Part shown: positions 32,857 through 44,942 of the stretch, piece by piece
Layout of the letters: every line of letters begins with the position of its first letter
How positions within the stretch are numbered: the first letter of the stretch is position 1
Assembly: GCA_964016985.1 (NCBI GenBank)
Contig: OZ024826.1
Location: 39,101,070 to 39,165,069 of the forward strand
Reading direction: 5' to 3'
Origin: Anodontia alba
Lineage: Eukaryota; Mollusca; Bivalvia; Lucinida; Lucinidae
DNA: 64,000 nucleotides
Made by a program: the position numbers and the translations under genes
Notes under the pieces: model-generated
Told to the model about the DNA's origin: nothing
Database searches by the model: none
The model's input: only the letters and a program-made list of their open reading frames with translations

Positions 32857-33190
32857 ACCTGTTTATGTGTCTAAAGACTGCTGGATTAGTGGCAAACTGT
32901 GTAGACTGTGCCGAGATGCCACAGAATCATCTAGATATACCGTATCTGCTTGAGCCAGTCTGTCTGATTTTACTGAGGTTACTGTATTTATCAAATATTG
33001 GGACATCTCAACTCCCTGCAATACTTGCCCTAAAGGTTTCAACAAATCCATTTGACTACCCACTGATCTGTATAAAATGTGCTGGATGAGAAGCAAACAG
33101 AGCAAATCCCAAACTGACTCTGCTTTGTATGGCATCTGATCTGCATCTACACTGTTTGCTCAGGCCTGTCTGTCCCAGTACTCAGAGTAA
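32857..33190. repeat. MITE H copies (one truncated, one nearly whole)
   Basis: CTGTTTATGTGTCTAAAGAC starts mid-element, so its left third is missing where the GC-rich ORF block begins. A second copy follows from about 32985, ending CAGTACTCAGAGTAATTA. Confidence 0.55.
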
Positions 33191-33328
33191 TTACTTTAGG
33201 ATTGTGCCATGTGAGTCATGAAACACCTTTCATGATGAGACTGTAAGCTAATACTTAGGAACTCAGCCAACCAAGATGACATGTCAGTTCTTAAAGTGCA
33301 AGATTATAGCAGACAACATTCTAATTTT

Positions 33329-35903
33329 TATGCCCCCAACTTCAAAGAAGTTGGAGGGGCATATTGCTTCTGGGTTGTTCGTCCGTCAGTCCACCCGTCC
33401 GTCCGTCCGTCCGTCCTTCCTTCCGTCCGTCCATCCGTTCGTCACGCTTTTTGATGCATAGCATAACTTTAAATCCGTGAATGCTACTATTTTGAAATTT
33501 CATATATGGATTCCTCATGAAAAAATAGCTGACACGTATTTTTTTTCTTGACAGGATTATGCCCCTTTTCTGAGTTATGGCCCTTTGAAAAAATATGGAT
33601 GCAATCTTGTCAGCAAAATATCTCAAAAACTATTAAAGCTAGAGCCTTGAAACCTGATGAATAGACTGGTAGTGATGAGTAGACAACCTGATTAACTTTT
33701 GAAGAAATTTTGAAAAATACTTCTTGAGTTATGGCCCTTTGTAATTTTGAGCAATTTTACCTTGTCAGCAAAATATCTAAAAAACTGTTAGAGCTAGAGC
33801 CTTGAAACTTAGTAAATGGATTTGTAGTGATGAGTAGATGAACTGATTAATTTTTGAAGAAATTCTGAAAAATACTTCATGAGTTATGGCCCTTTGTAAT
33901 TTTGGGCATTTTTATCTTGTCAGCAAAATATCTCAAAAACCGTTGAAGCTAGAGCCTTGAAACTTAATGAATAGACTGGTAGTGATGAGTAAACAACCTG
34001 ATTAACTTTTGAAGAAATTTTGAAAAATACTTCTTGAGTTATGGCCCTTTGTAATTTTGGGCATTTTTACCTTGTCAGCAAAATATCTCAAAAACTGTTA
34101 GAGCTTGAGCCTTGAAACTTAGTAAATGGATTTGTAGTGATGTGTAGATGACCTGATTAACTTTTGAAGAAATTCTGAAAAACACTTCATGAGTTATGGC
34201 CCTTTGTAATTTATGGCATTTTTAACTTGTCAGCAAAATATCTCAAAAACTATTGAAGCTGGAGCCTTGAAACTTGATGAATAGACTGGTAGTGATGAGT
34301 AGACAACCTGATAAACTTTTGAAGAAATTTGAAATATACTTCTTGAGTTAAGCCCCTTTGTAATTTTAGGCATTTTTATCTTGTCAGCAAAATATCTCAA
34401 AAACTGTTAGTGCTAGAGCCTTGAAACTTAGTAAATGGATTTGTAGTGATGAGTAGATGACCTGATTAATTTTTGAAGAAATTCTGAAAAATACTTCATG
34501 AGTTATGGCCCTTTGTAATTTTGGGCAATTTTACCTTGTCAGCAAAATATCTCAAAAACTGTTGGAACTAGAGCCTTGACACTTGATGAATAGACTGGTA
34601 GTGATGAGTAGACAACCTGATTAACTTTTGAAGAAATTTTGAAATATACTTCTTGAGTTATGCCCCTTTGTTATTTTGGGCATTTTTATCTTGTCAGCAA
34701 AATATCTCAAAAACTATTAGAGCTAGAGACTTGAAACTTGGTGAATTGATTGGTAATGATGAGTAGATGACCTGATTAATTTTTTTGTAAATTCTGAAAA
34801 ATATTTCATAAGTAATGGCCCTTTGTAAATTTGGGCATGTTTCCCTTGTGAACAAAATATCTCAAAAACTATTGAAGCTGGAGCCTTGAAACTTGATGAA
34901 TAGATTGGTAGCGATGAGTAGATGACCTGATTATGCCCCCAGTTTCAAATGAAATTGATGGGGCATATTATTTTGCCTTCATTTGTCCATCCGACTGTTT
35001 GTCTGTTCATCAAGCTTTTTTTGTGCATGCCATATCTTAAGAACCCTGCACGCTAGGGTTTTGAAATTTTATATTTGGGTTCCCAATGAAAAAATAGCCG
35101 ACCCATATTTTGTTTCTTGTCTAGCATGTTTATTTAAAGTTATGCCCCTTTGAAAAAAATCAGAATTAAATCTTGTGAGCAAGATATCTTGAAAAGTATT
35201 TAAGCTGGGTTCTTGAAATTCGATACAGTGAGTGGGAATGATGTGTACATTACCCGATTATATTTTGAGAGAATTCCATGAAAATATTGATAAAGTTACG
35301 GCCCTTTGCAGTTCTGCTCATTTTGACCTTGTCAGCAAGATTTCTCGAAAAGCACTTAAGCTAGGGTCTTGAAATATTATATGCTGATTGGGGATGATGT
35401 GGAGATTACCTGGTTTGTTTTTTAGGGAATTCCATGAAAAATTGATGTAGTTATGGCCCTTTGTAGTTCTAGGCATTTTGACTTTTTCAGCAAGATATCT
35501 CAAAAAGTATTTAAGCTAGAGCCATGATATTTGGTATACTGATTGGGATTGAGGAGGAGATCACCTGAATAAATTTTGAACCAATTAAATGAAATGTTGG
35601 AGTTATGGCCCTTCGCAATTTCGGGCCATTTAATGTCGTTGCTTTATTGTGTATAGCATAAGTTTAGAACCATGTATGCTAATGTTTTGAAATTTCATGT
35701 TTTGATTCCTCATGAATAAATAGGTGATCCGTATTTTTTTCTTATCCCAATCATCTCCTATTTTAGAGATTTCCCTTTGATAAAATAACATTGAAATCAT
35801 ATATTTGTACTGTTGTTACCGTCATGGCTAAGCAGTGTTGGAGTCAAACAGTGTTAGAGTCAGGCAGTTGGGGGCATAGTGTTTTACAAACACCAGCTCT
35901 AGT
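33329..35903 (+). mobile_element. HL-1 copy 2: composite Helentron-like element, 2575 bp
   Basis: It is almost identical to 22078-24640 in order and number of units, including the second 5' end near 34934 and the tip CTCTAGT. The leader differs slightly in its TCCG/TTCC run (33379-33445). The flanks are different: it is inserted in a MITE A copy (AGACAACATTCTAATTTT on the left, AGAGAAATAAGAATTGGC on the right). Confidence 0.85.
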
Positions 35904-36055
35904 TTTTTTATTATTATCATTTCTTAGAGAAATAAGAATTGGCATTTCATTTGAATTGTCTACTTGGCAGAAGATTCACATGAAATGTCATTTCTGCTTC
36001 TCTCTGAAAAAAAAGTAAAAATGTCATCTACTGCAGTTGTGATTGGTGTTTTCAA
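35904..36055. repeat. Right part of the MITE A copy split by HL-1
   Basis: Hairpin GGCATTTCATTTGAATTGTC with inverse, then TCATCTACTGCAGTTGTGAT. The left part lies at about 33285-33328. Confidence 0.7.
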
Positions 36056-36299
36056 GTTTAACCCATTTATGTTTAATGGACTCTTCTACCACAGCCCTTT
36101 GGACCAGCTTATCTCTAATAACAAAGAGTATGTTTTTATAGAAATTCCTATATTTGATGCTGAAATATTCCTGTATTTCATGCAAACACATTATAGACCC
36201 TGTTTAAACACCACCTTCTGCAGCATCTGATCTGGGTCTCAGTACACGTTTTTTTTTGCTGATTACCCTTTTAGGAGTTGCCAACTAAAATGGGTTAAT
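36056..36299 (+). mobile_element. MITE I copy 2
   Basis: TTTAACCCATTTATG start and CTAAAATGGGTTAA end, with TATAGACCCTG/CTGGGTCTCAGTACA core (diverged). Confidence 0.65.
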
Positions 36300-36618
36300 C
36301 AGATATATCATGTATGTGTGTGAAAATTGGCATGCAGTCAATATCATCCCAGTATAAATAGATAACCTTTACCTGGCCATCCACCCACAGACATATATTT
36401 ACCAGTATTTAATTAAATAATTTAAATATGTAATATGTTTGCCTGTTTTTTTTACTAAAAAAAATGCTGAAGGATTTAATGGCTTAAACCCCATTTGACA
36501 CCTACCTACAATTGCTGATGTTCAATAATTTTAACCAGTCTATTTTAGCTATCTAATTTACTACTGCACTGAAGTAAAATAAATCTCATAAAACTTTTTT
36601 CTTAACTCTGTTATTCTT

Positions 36619-36768
36619 AACACTGACAGTACCATGGGGAAATTGACAGCAGACAACAGATTGATGATATTTTCTTATTTTTCTAGAAAATCCTATTTTC
36701 TAGGAAAAATAAGAAAACTGTTTCAAAATGTCATCAAGTTTTTACCCGGCATGCAAAGCCTTAAAAGC
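36619..36768. repeat. MITE B copy
   Basis: TTATTTTTCTAGAAAATCCT and inverse ATTTTCTAGGAAAAATAAGA; ends in GCATGCAAAGCCTTAAAA next to MITE C. Confidence 0.7.
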
Positions 36769-36770
36769 CA

Positions 36771-37015
36771 GGGCTCAATTGTTCAAAACTAATGATGTTG
36801 TTAGTTAACATATCGTTAAAACTTTGATCATTAAGTATGGCATAGATGCTAATATTTTTGCTGAAATAATGTGAGTAGCTTTTGCATTTGCAAAAGCTAC
36901 TCACATTTTTTTTCAGCAAAAATACCTGTGAATTAAATATTGTACTTACTAGAACATTAACATTTTGACCACTAATGAGCTTTTTAAGCTAACAATGCTT
37001 TGAACAACTGGGCCC
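36771..37015. repeat. MITE C copy 5 (more diverged)
   Basis: Ends GGGCTCAATTGTTCAAA and TTTGAACAACTGGGCCC; GTGAGTAGCTTTTGCA hairpin preserved. Confidence 0.8.
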
Positions 37016-37048
37016 TTGACCAACATATTCATTACTAGCACTGGGAAT

Positions 37049-37632
37049 ATGTTTTAAAAGTTAAATGGCCATTAGATGCAGAAACTTTTTTTACTTGTTT
37101 TAAAAGTAATGGCCATTAGATACAGAAACTTTTTTTTACTTGTTTTAAAAGTAATGGCCATTACTGAGATACATAAACATTTTCACTTGTTTTAAAAGTA
37201 ATGGCTATTAGATACAGAAACTTTCTTTACTTGTTTTACAAGTAATGGCTATTAGATACAGAACCAGTTTTACTTGTTTTACAAGTAATGGCCATTAGAT
37301 ACAAGTAATGGCCATTAGATACAGAAACAGTTTTACTTGTTTTAAAAGTAATGGCCATTAGATACAGAAACTTTTTTTTTACTTGTTTTAAAAGTAATGG
37401 CTATTAGATAAAGAAACTACAAATGTACTTGTTTTAAAATTAATGGCCTTTAGATACAGAAACATTTTTTACTTGTTTTAAAAGTAATGGCCATTAGATA
37501 CTCAATTGATTTTACTTGTTTTAAAAGTAATGGCCATTAGACACAGAAACAGTTTTACTTGTTTTAAAAGTAATGACCATTAGATAAAGAAACTTTACTT
37601 GTTTTAAAATTAATGGCCATTAGATACAGAAA
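37049..37632 (+). repeat. Minisatellite, about 14 units of roughly 43 bp
   Basis: Each unit contains ACTTGTTTTAAAAGTAATGG and CCATTAGATACAGAAAC. Most units carry the perfect 12-base palindrome TAATGGCCATTA and an inverted ACT...AGT around TTTTAAAA. One unit (37290-37310) is shortened to about 18 bp. Confidence 0.9.
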
Positions 37633-38239
37633 CTTTATTCAGTGGAAATGATACAGTTTCAGGTCAAAATTGTTAAGTCTCCTTTTTGAAAAGGGGTTTA
37701 CTGTTAAAGGACAGGATTTCAGAACGAGCTTGATTTGCAGCAAAGCAAACAGAAGATGAAAAAAGTTGCCTTCCTTGTTAAAAATGGTGGGGGAAAAACA
37801 ATAACAACAAATAAGTGTATCCTGACCCTTAACTGCTACAGCAAGATCTGCAAGAGGGTCAGATTTATTTTGGAAAGCATGTTTATTTGACAAAGTATGG
37901 TAAAAGATATTTCCAGATATCTATAGAATGCTAGTAGAATAAAAAGTATTTGTCTTGGTCAAACATACTAGAAAATATCAATATAAAGAATAACATGGAC
38001 TGTGCCATGTGCAAACATGTCCAGATCAGCCTGCACAGGGCAGCAAAGGCCTATGCAGTCTGACCATGACCTTCACTGTCCACTTATAGAATGACTGGGT
38101 TCTGTAGAACATAAGAAAGTGTAACAAAGTTGCTGATCAGACTATATATTTGCTGGTTGATCTGGATCTTTACTGTTTGCATTTACTCTGAAGAAGTGGC
38201 TCACATGATATTTGAACAAGGCATACATTACATGTTATC

Positions 38240-38605
38240 ACAGCACAGGTTCAAGACTGGCTTCAGTCTCCAGTGACTATTTTTTTCTTATAAATGCTGG
38301 TTGATAATTTTACCACTGAAATAAAACCAAAATAATATCATGACTATAAAGGCTGGTCTAGTGACATCATCATCATAATCATAATCGGATTTTTGATTAA
38401 CGTGCAGGTATAGGGGCAACATCCACATCAGTGGGCCCCCTTCCAGATAGCTGGCTTGCTGCACGCATGGCAGATCTCAAACCAGATCTCCAGGTACATC
38501 TGACCAGCCTTTATATTCATGATATCATTTGTGGACTATCAAACAGGATTATAAGAAAAAATACATTTTGTCACTGGAGACAGGAGCCAATCTACACAGG
38601 TTCTT
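38240..38605. repeat. MITE L copy 2, interrupted in the loop by a LINE fragment
   Basis: Arms CATGACTATAAAGGCTGGTC and TGACCAGCCTTTATATTCAT are separated by about 140 bp of LINE 3' end rather than the short loop of copy 1. Confidence 0.8.
38359..38500 (-). mobile_element. 5'-truncated LINE 3' end
   Basis: It matches 21350-21480 (GGGGCAAC, AGTGGGCCC and CCAGGTAGCTGGCTTGCTGC-type sequence). The minus strand would encode the same C-terminal tail. It has an ATGATGATG-rich 3' terminus. Only about 140 bp were inserted. Confidence 0.8.
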
Positions 38606-38689
38606 GAAAATGTCCTAAAACTTCTTACAACAAAGTTTCTAACAAAAAAAAGCATATGCAAACAGTGGGAACCCAGATCAGAATGTTTT

Positions 38690-40756
38690 TGCTCACCTGA
38701 GCATAAAGTTCTCAAGGTCAGTCAATGTCCCTCGTCCGTCGTGCGGCATGCATCATGCAGCATCAACAGTTGGCTTTAAACGCCTACTACTCCTACACCC
38801 GTGGGCCTTTTGACTCGAAGCTTGGTAGGAAGCATTGGTGTGACTAAATGTAGATCAAAAATAGCTAAAATCGTTCTGATCAGAAATCCTAGATGGCCGC
38901 CATGGCCGCCATCTTGATAATCTATTTTGCCTTTCTTCTCCTGAACTGAAAGGCCAGTTAACTCGAGACTTAGTAGAAAGTATCAGGGCAACTTGCAGCT
39001 CGAGAATAACTAAGATTGTTATGATCTAAAAATTATTTTGCGCTTCTTTCCTTGACCCAGAAGGCCAATTGACTCAAAACTTAGTAAGGAGTATTGTGGC
39101 AGCTCGTAGATCAACAGTAGCTAAAATTGTTCGAATCAGAGATCAAAGATGGCCACCATTGTTGCCATCTTGAAAATCTCTTTTGCCACATATCTCCTGA
39201 ACCGAAAGGCCAAGTGACTCGAAACTTGATAGGAAATATTGCGGCAACTTGTAGATAAAAAATAGCTAAAATTGTTACGATCAGAAATCCAAGATTGTCA
39301 CCATGGTGGCAATCTTGAAAATCTATTTTGAGCTTCTTCTCCTGAACAGAAACGCCAACTGACTGGAAACTTGGTAGGAAATATCATGGTGACTTGTAAA
39401 TTTAAAATAGCTAAAATCTTTCTGATCGCCAGTCCAAGATGGCTACCATGGTGGCCATCTTGAAAACCCATTTTGCCCTTCATCACCTGAAGAGAAAGGC
39501 CAATTGACTAGAAACTTGGTAAGAAGTATCAGGGTGACTTGAAAATCAAAAAATAGCTAAAATCATTCTGATCTACAATCCAAGATGGCTGTCATGTCCA
39601 CCATCTTGAAAATCTATTTTGTTCTTCTTCTCATAAACCAAAATGCCAATAGACTCGAAACTTGGTAGGAAGTATCGGGGGCAACATGCAGATCAAAAGT
39701 AGCTGGCATTGTTCTGATAAAAAATTCAAGATGGCCACCACTACGGCTGTCTTGTAAATTTATTTTGCACTTCTATTCTTTAACCGAAAAACAAATTGAC
39801 TGGAAACTTGGTAGGAAGTATCTAATTGATTTGCAGAGCAAAAATGGCTAAAATCTTTCTGATCGCAAAGCCAAGGTGGCATCCATGGCTGCCATCTTGA
39901 AAATCTATTTTGCACTTCTTCTCTTGAACCCAAAGGCCAATTGACTCAAAACTTGGTAGGAAGTATTTGGGCAATTTGTAGATAAAAACTAGCTAAAATT
40001 GTTCCGATCAGAACTCCAAGATGGCTGCACAGCCGGCATCTTGAAAATCTATATTGAACTTGTCCTCTTGAACCTAGAGGCCAATTGACTTGAAATTGGT
40101 AGGAAGTTTCAGGGTGAGTAGCAGATCAAAAATAGCTAAAATAGTTTGGATTGGAAATCCAAGATGGCTGTCATGGCTGCTATCTTGAAAATCTATTTTT
40201 TAACTTCTTCTCCTGAACCAAAATGCCAGTAGACTTGAAACTTGGTAGGAAGTATTTGGGTGACTTGTAGAACAAAAGCAGCTAAAATTTTTCTGATTGT
40301 AAACCCAGTTTGGCCACCACTGATTGTAAATCCAATATGGCCACCACTGTATATGGCCACCACAGTGGCCATCTTGAAAATCTATTTTGAACTTTCTTCT
40401 CCTGAACGGAAAGGCCAGTTGATTTGAAACTTGACAGGAAGTATTAGGATGACTTGTAGATCGAAGATTGTTAAAATCATTCTGATTGGAAATCCAAGGT
40501 GGCCGCCATTCTTGAAAATCCATTTTGCCCTACATCTCCTGAACCAAAAGGCCATTTGACTCTAAACTTGGTAGGAAGTATCAGAGAAACTTGCAGATGA
40601 AAAATAGCTTAAATCATTTCGATCAGAATCCAAGATGGCCACCATTGCCATCATATTGAAAATCTATTTTGGGCTTCTATTGAACTGAAAGGCCAGTTGA
40701 CATGAAACTTGTCTTTTAAGCGGGTGAGCGATACAGGGCCATCTTGGCCCTCTTGT
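38690..40756 (+). mobile_element. HL-2b: Helentron-like element, about 2.07 kb
   Basis: It starts TGCTCACCTGAGC with a CTCGTCCGTCGTG leader, and ends GCGGGTGAGCG, the hairpin GGGCCATCTTGGCCC and tip CTCTTGT. About a dozen units of roughly 140 bp carry GACTCGAAACTTGGTAGGAA and a CCAAGATGGC...GCCATCTTG inverted pair. It is related to HL-2a in its ends but has a different core. Confidence 0.8.
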
Positions 40757-40877
40757 TTAGGAATCGTCTACTTCTAGTCAGATGATTCACAGGAAATTTC
40801 AAGCCTAATTTTCTCTGAAAAATAAATAAAATAAAAAAAAAAATTAATGCCATCTGCTGCAGTTGTTATTAGCATTT
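40757..40877. repeat. MITE A right part
   Basis: CAGATGATTCACAGGAAATT, TTTTCTCTGAAAAATAAATA and TGCCATCTGCTGCAGTTG; the left part is missing at the HL-2b border. Confidence 0.6.
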
Positions 40878-41089
40878 TTACCCTTGTCATGCTGAATAAA
40901 TTAAGATGCCATGCTCACTTCTTATTTCCAGCCAATCAGATTACTTGATTCAGGTTTTTGATAGAAATTCACATATTCAATGACACACAGTGCAGATCCA
41001 GATCAATTGGCTTCTTCAGAAGCCAACTGATTTGGATCTACACTGTTTGCTAAAACATGGCATGTGGTGTTCAGCAAAAGAAGGGTTAA
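40878..41089 (+). mobile_element. MITE G copy 4
   Basis: ACCCTTGTCATGCTGAATAA start and AGAAGGGTTAA end; core GATCAATTGGCTTC/GAAGCCAACTGATT. Confidence 0.75.
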
Positions 41090-41379
41090 GGGTTCAATCA
41101 AAAGTTAAAAGGCTCTGGCCAGATTTGATGGATAGGATAGGTTATGCCTGTAGCTCTCAGTGTTTGCATGTGAGACTGCCCTGGGCTGTGTTCAGAAGTG
41201 CATAACACTCACGTTTTACCATGGATTTCTCTAACCAACAGGAGCAGGAGGCAAAATGTTCCTATTTCTCATGATTGTTATTCATTGTCTGGAGTGAATT
41301 TTCTTTGATTCTGCTGAGTCATCCAGTAGTGTTACTAACAACAGCAGACAGCACAGGGCCCCTGATAAGAAGTCTTTAC

Positions 41380-41562
41380 AATGACTAAAAATTTCAGCAG
41401 ACAACAGTTTCAGATATTTTTTTTTTATTTTTCCCTTAAAATAGGATTTTGCATTTAATGCTAATTGTCTCCCTAAGGGACAATTTGCATGAAATGTCAA
41501 AGTCTATTTTCTGGGAAAAACAAGGAAAATATCGTCAAATTGCCATCTGCTGTTAACTTGCT
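41380..41562. repeat. MITE B copy
   Basis: ATTTCAGCAGACAACAG, central GTCTCCCTAAGGGACAATTTG hairpin region, and TTTTCTGGGAAAAACAAGG. Confidence 0.75.
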
Positions 41563-41689
41563 ATGAAAAATATATTCTATAGCTGATCTCTCATTGGAAT
41601 TGTCTCACTTGATATGTGTCAGAAGATTTTATTTTCACAAGGGAAGAAGAATATTTTTTCTTGAGTTACACTAAGTGTATTTATTCTTT

Positions 41690-41900
41690 TAGTATTCTGA
41701 CACCTAAATTAGCTCCTCACCTTAACCTAATATTTGATGAAGTCCACTTTTACAATCAGTACTGTTATTGTGTATTAAAATTGGAGGATGAGTATAACAC
41801 AGTGTAGTCCCTGATTAAATGCCACATTCTGTGGTGTCTGATATGGGTCCACACTGTTTGCTCTGACACCTGTCAGTCCGAGTACTTAGCGTAAATAGGA
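41690..41900. repeat. MITE H copy
   Basis: AGTATTCTGACACCTAAATT, core CAGTGTAGTCCCTGATTAAA with inverse, right end GAGTACTTAGCGTAAATAGG. Confidence 0.65.
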
Positions 41901-41989
41901 TAGTTATCTGGATAACAGATTGACAACAGTCAATAGAATCAAGCATTCTATGGATCATGATTCAGTAGCTGTTTTTAGAGCTCAATCAG

Positions 41990-42208
41990 AAATTAACCTC
42001 TAGCTCTCTCCTGGAAAACTACAGCAGATGACAAATTGGTAATATTTTTTTTTTTTTTTTTGGCAGAAAGTAGGATATGATATTGCATGCAAATTGTTGG
42101 AGACAATTTACCGGTACATACGATTTCAAATCCTATTTTCTGCAAAGAATAAGAAAAATATTTCAAAATGTTGTCTGCTATAATTTTTACCCAGCATGCT
42201 ACGCTTAA
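41990..42208. repeat. MITE B copy
   Basis: CTCTAGCTCTCTCCTGG start and CCAGCATGCTACGCTTAA end, hairpin AGTAGGATATGATATTGCAT with inverse. Confidence 0.75.
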
Positions 42209-42849
42209 TTGTATCTTGGTAAAACATACCTTCATTAAAACCGACTCATTGCCTGCATATATCATTTCAGCCTGCATGGACATGGTTTTTAATTTGTGTC
42301 CATAATGAGGGATACTACCTCCAGAATCTTATGAAAGAAAGTGATTTTTAAATAGAGTCTGCTGATCACAGTCTTCATTTTTGTGCATTTTCGTATTGAG
42401 AAAATTTTCCCTGAATCTGCACATCAAAATATTGAATGGTTTTGATGCCCGTGAAAGAGTCATATATTCTTGTTATCTGGCATTTGACTTGCAGAGCTGT
42501 ACAGCTCAATGTCAGGCTGGTGTTGATGCTGTACGTCAGTATTGGTGCTAAGTTTGTTACAACTATACATATTGAAGTGAAAAATGCTCTATTTATCCTA
42601 AATATTGGTAAAGAAAGGCCTGAGAACAATATGGCATCTGATGAGGTTCTTCACTGCACCTCTGTAGGAAAACTTAGCAGTCGAAAAATGAATCTTAATT
42701 TTTTCTTTTTTTTTTCTGGAAAGTAACACTGGGCTTTTTATTTGAATTGTCTCCCTTTCAGTGCAAAAAGTTGTCTCCCTTTGGAGATAATATAAGACAG
42801 AAAGGGAAAGAAAAAGGGACAGCATTAGAATGAAACTTGCAGAGAAAAA

Positions 42850-43240
42850 AGAGAGACACAATTTGAATGAGATGTCAAATGATGTTTTCAGGGAAAATGG
42901 GAGACAATATGAAATTTCAAGTGCTATTTTCTGGGAAAGAAAGGGATAATTTAAATGAACTCAAGTGATTTTGACAGTGAGAAACAGAGACAATTTGAAT
43001 CAAGTATTAGAGTTAATTTCAGGTAAAAGTGAGAAAATTTGAATAAAATATAAGGTGATCCATTCAGAAGAAGAAGAGAGACAAGTTGAATAAAATATCT
43101 AGTCCTACTTTCAGGAAAAAGGGAGACAATTTGAATGAAATATCAACTCGTGCTTTCAGGGAAAAGGGAGACAACTTGATTAAAATATAAAGCGCTATTT
43201 TCAATGAAGAAAGAGATAATTTGTGAGATTTCAGGTGCTG
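42850..43240 (+). repeat. Degenerate tandem array derived from a MITE B arm
   Basis: About seven units of 50-60 bp share GAGACAATTTGAATGAAATA and TATTTTCAGGGAAAA-like segments. Both match one arm of family B (GACAATTTGCATGAAATGTC and TTTTCTGGGAAAA) without the opposing arm. Confidence 0.65.
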
Positions 43241-43478
43241 ATTTTCAAGGAAACTTTAGATCAGTCATCTGTACATCATGCATTCTGACCAGTATCTTTG
43301 TTCACTCCATAATTAGCTCCAAGTAATAGGAGTACATGTCTAGATAAAAAAAAGTTCTTACCTTCTTGAAAACATGTTGAGGGTACTCTTTTGAAGAGCC
43401 TTGTCAGTGTCTTGGTAAGGCTCTTCTAATGAGTTCCCACAGCATAATTATTATTTCATGGAGAAATGAAGAATACCT

Positions 43479-43698
43479 TTAACCCTTGTCATGCTACATA
43501 AATTTAGATGCCACACCCACTTCTAATGTTCAGCCAGTCAGATGACTTGATCCAGATTGTTGATACAAATTCACATACTTAATGACAAACAGTGCAGATC
43601 CAGATCAGTTGGCTTCGATCTTCAGAAGCCAGCTGATGTGGATCTACACTGTTTGCAAAGGCAGGGCAATTGTCCGTGTTCAGCAGGACTAGGGTTAA
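43479..43698 (+). mobile_element. MITE G copy 5
   Basis: TTAACCCTTGTCATGCTACA start, CAGCAGGACTAGGGTTAA end, core GATCAGTTGGCTTC with a 4-base insertion before the inverse. Confidence 0.8.
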
Positions 43699-43920
43699 TT
43701 TAGGTTTGAAAAAAAAAACACCTTTATATCTCTGGAGCTATGCTATATACATTCTAAAGATAGGACAGTTTGAAGACACTGACCAGAGTGAGTGCACAAA
43801 ATGACCAGTCAGTTTGACCTTTACCACTCTCTGGGCTTATTCAGCAGATGTTATTCAGGAATTAGCCAGAAACGAAAAGTTTACAGAATTTTTCAAAGGG
43901 GCATAACTCTGCTAATATTT

Positions 43921-44076
43921 GGCAATATTTTGAAATATTTTTTTCTTATTTTTCCAAGATAATAGGACTTGATACTTCAAGTTACTGGGAAAATAAGAAA
44001 AAAAATATAAATTGTTGTCTCCTGAATTTTCCCATTAAATGCAGTGTTCAAAGAGACAAGACTATAAATCTGTGAA
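43921..44076 (+). repeat. Local duplication, copy 1
   Basis: Near identical to 44943-45097 over about 155 bp (from GGCAATATTTTGAAATAT to ACTATAAATCTGTGAA), with only a few differences in homopolymers and one G/A change. Confidence 0.85.
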
Positions 44077-44079
44077 ATT

Positions 44080-44240
44080 AGTGATATTTTTCTTCTTTTT
44101 TTTTCCTAAAAAACAGGAATTGACTTTTCATCCAAATTGACAATTTGAATGAAATGTCAAATCCTGTTTTCTGGGAAAAATATGAAAAAATATTTCAATA
44201 TGTCGTCTGCTGAAAATTTTACTCAGAATACTAAGTGTTA
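44080..44240. repeat. MITE B copy
   Basis: CCAAATTGACAATTTG at the tip, arms CTAAAAAACAGGAATTGACT and inverse, right end GTCGTCTGCTGAAAATTTTA. Confidence 0.7.
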
Positions 44241-44527
44241 ACCATGGTATGGTTTCTTTTCTTCTGAGGTAATTTTTTGCTGTCAGTCCTTAATTGTATC
44301 TTGGTAAAACATACCTTCATTAAAACCAAGTCCATGTGCACTTCAATCCATCAATGTCAAGCTTTAACCCTTGACCCTTCTGAAGTGGACTCTTCCAACC
44401 TTGAATTTGGATATGTACACTGATGCAAATAGGGGTTTCAGCCTACAATCACAATAGAATGGCAAACAGTGTAGATCCTGATGAGATGGCTGAGATCAAT
44501 CACTACAAGCCATAGTTTTTAGAAAGT

Positions 44528-44755
44528 CAAAACACTAATCACAATAGTAGCAGGCAACTTTCTGATTTTTTTTAATTGTATTTTTCAGAAATAAAAAATA
44601 AGGCTTGACATTTCATCTTTTCATGTGAGTTGCCTACCTAGCAGACAACTCACATAAAATGTCAAGTCTTATTTTCTCTGAAATAAATAATTAAAAAAAA
44701 AAAATAGAAAGCTGTCTGCATCAATTTTGCTTAGTGCTATTTAGATTAATTAACC
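44528..44755. repeat. MITE A copy
   Basis: Hairpin TGAGTTGCCTACCTAGCAGA/CAACTCACATAAAATGTC, and right part GCTGTCTGCATCAATTTTGC. Confidence 0.75.
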
Positions 44756-44942
44756 TTATTGCATGCAGAAAGTGAACAGAGCAGATGACAGACAAGATGT
44801 ATATATGGCCTATTTTTTCCCAGAAAATAGAGTTTGACATTTTTTGCAGAATCTCTGTAAGTGAGGTACTTAGTTGGTATGAAATATTTAAATGTCATTG
44901 GCTGATACTTAATGTTTAGCATACTTGAAAAAAATTTCAGCA

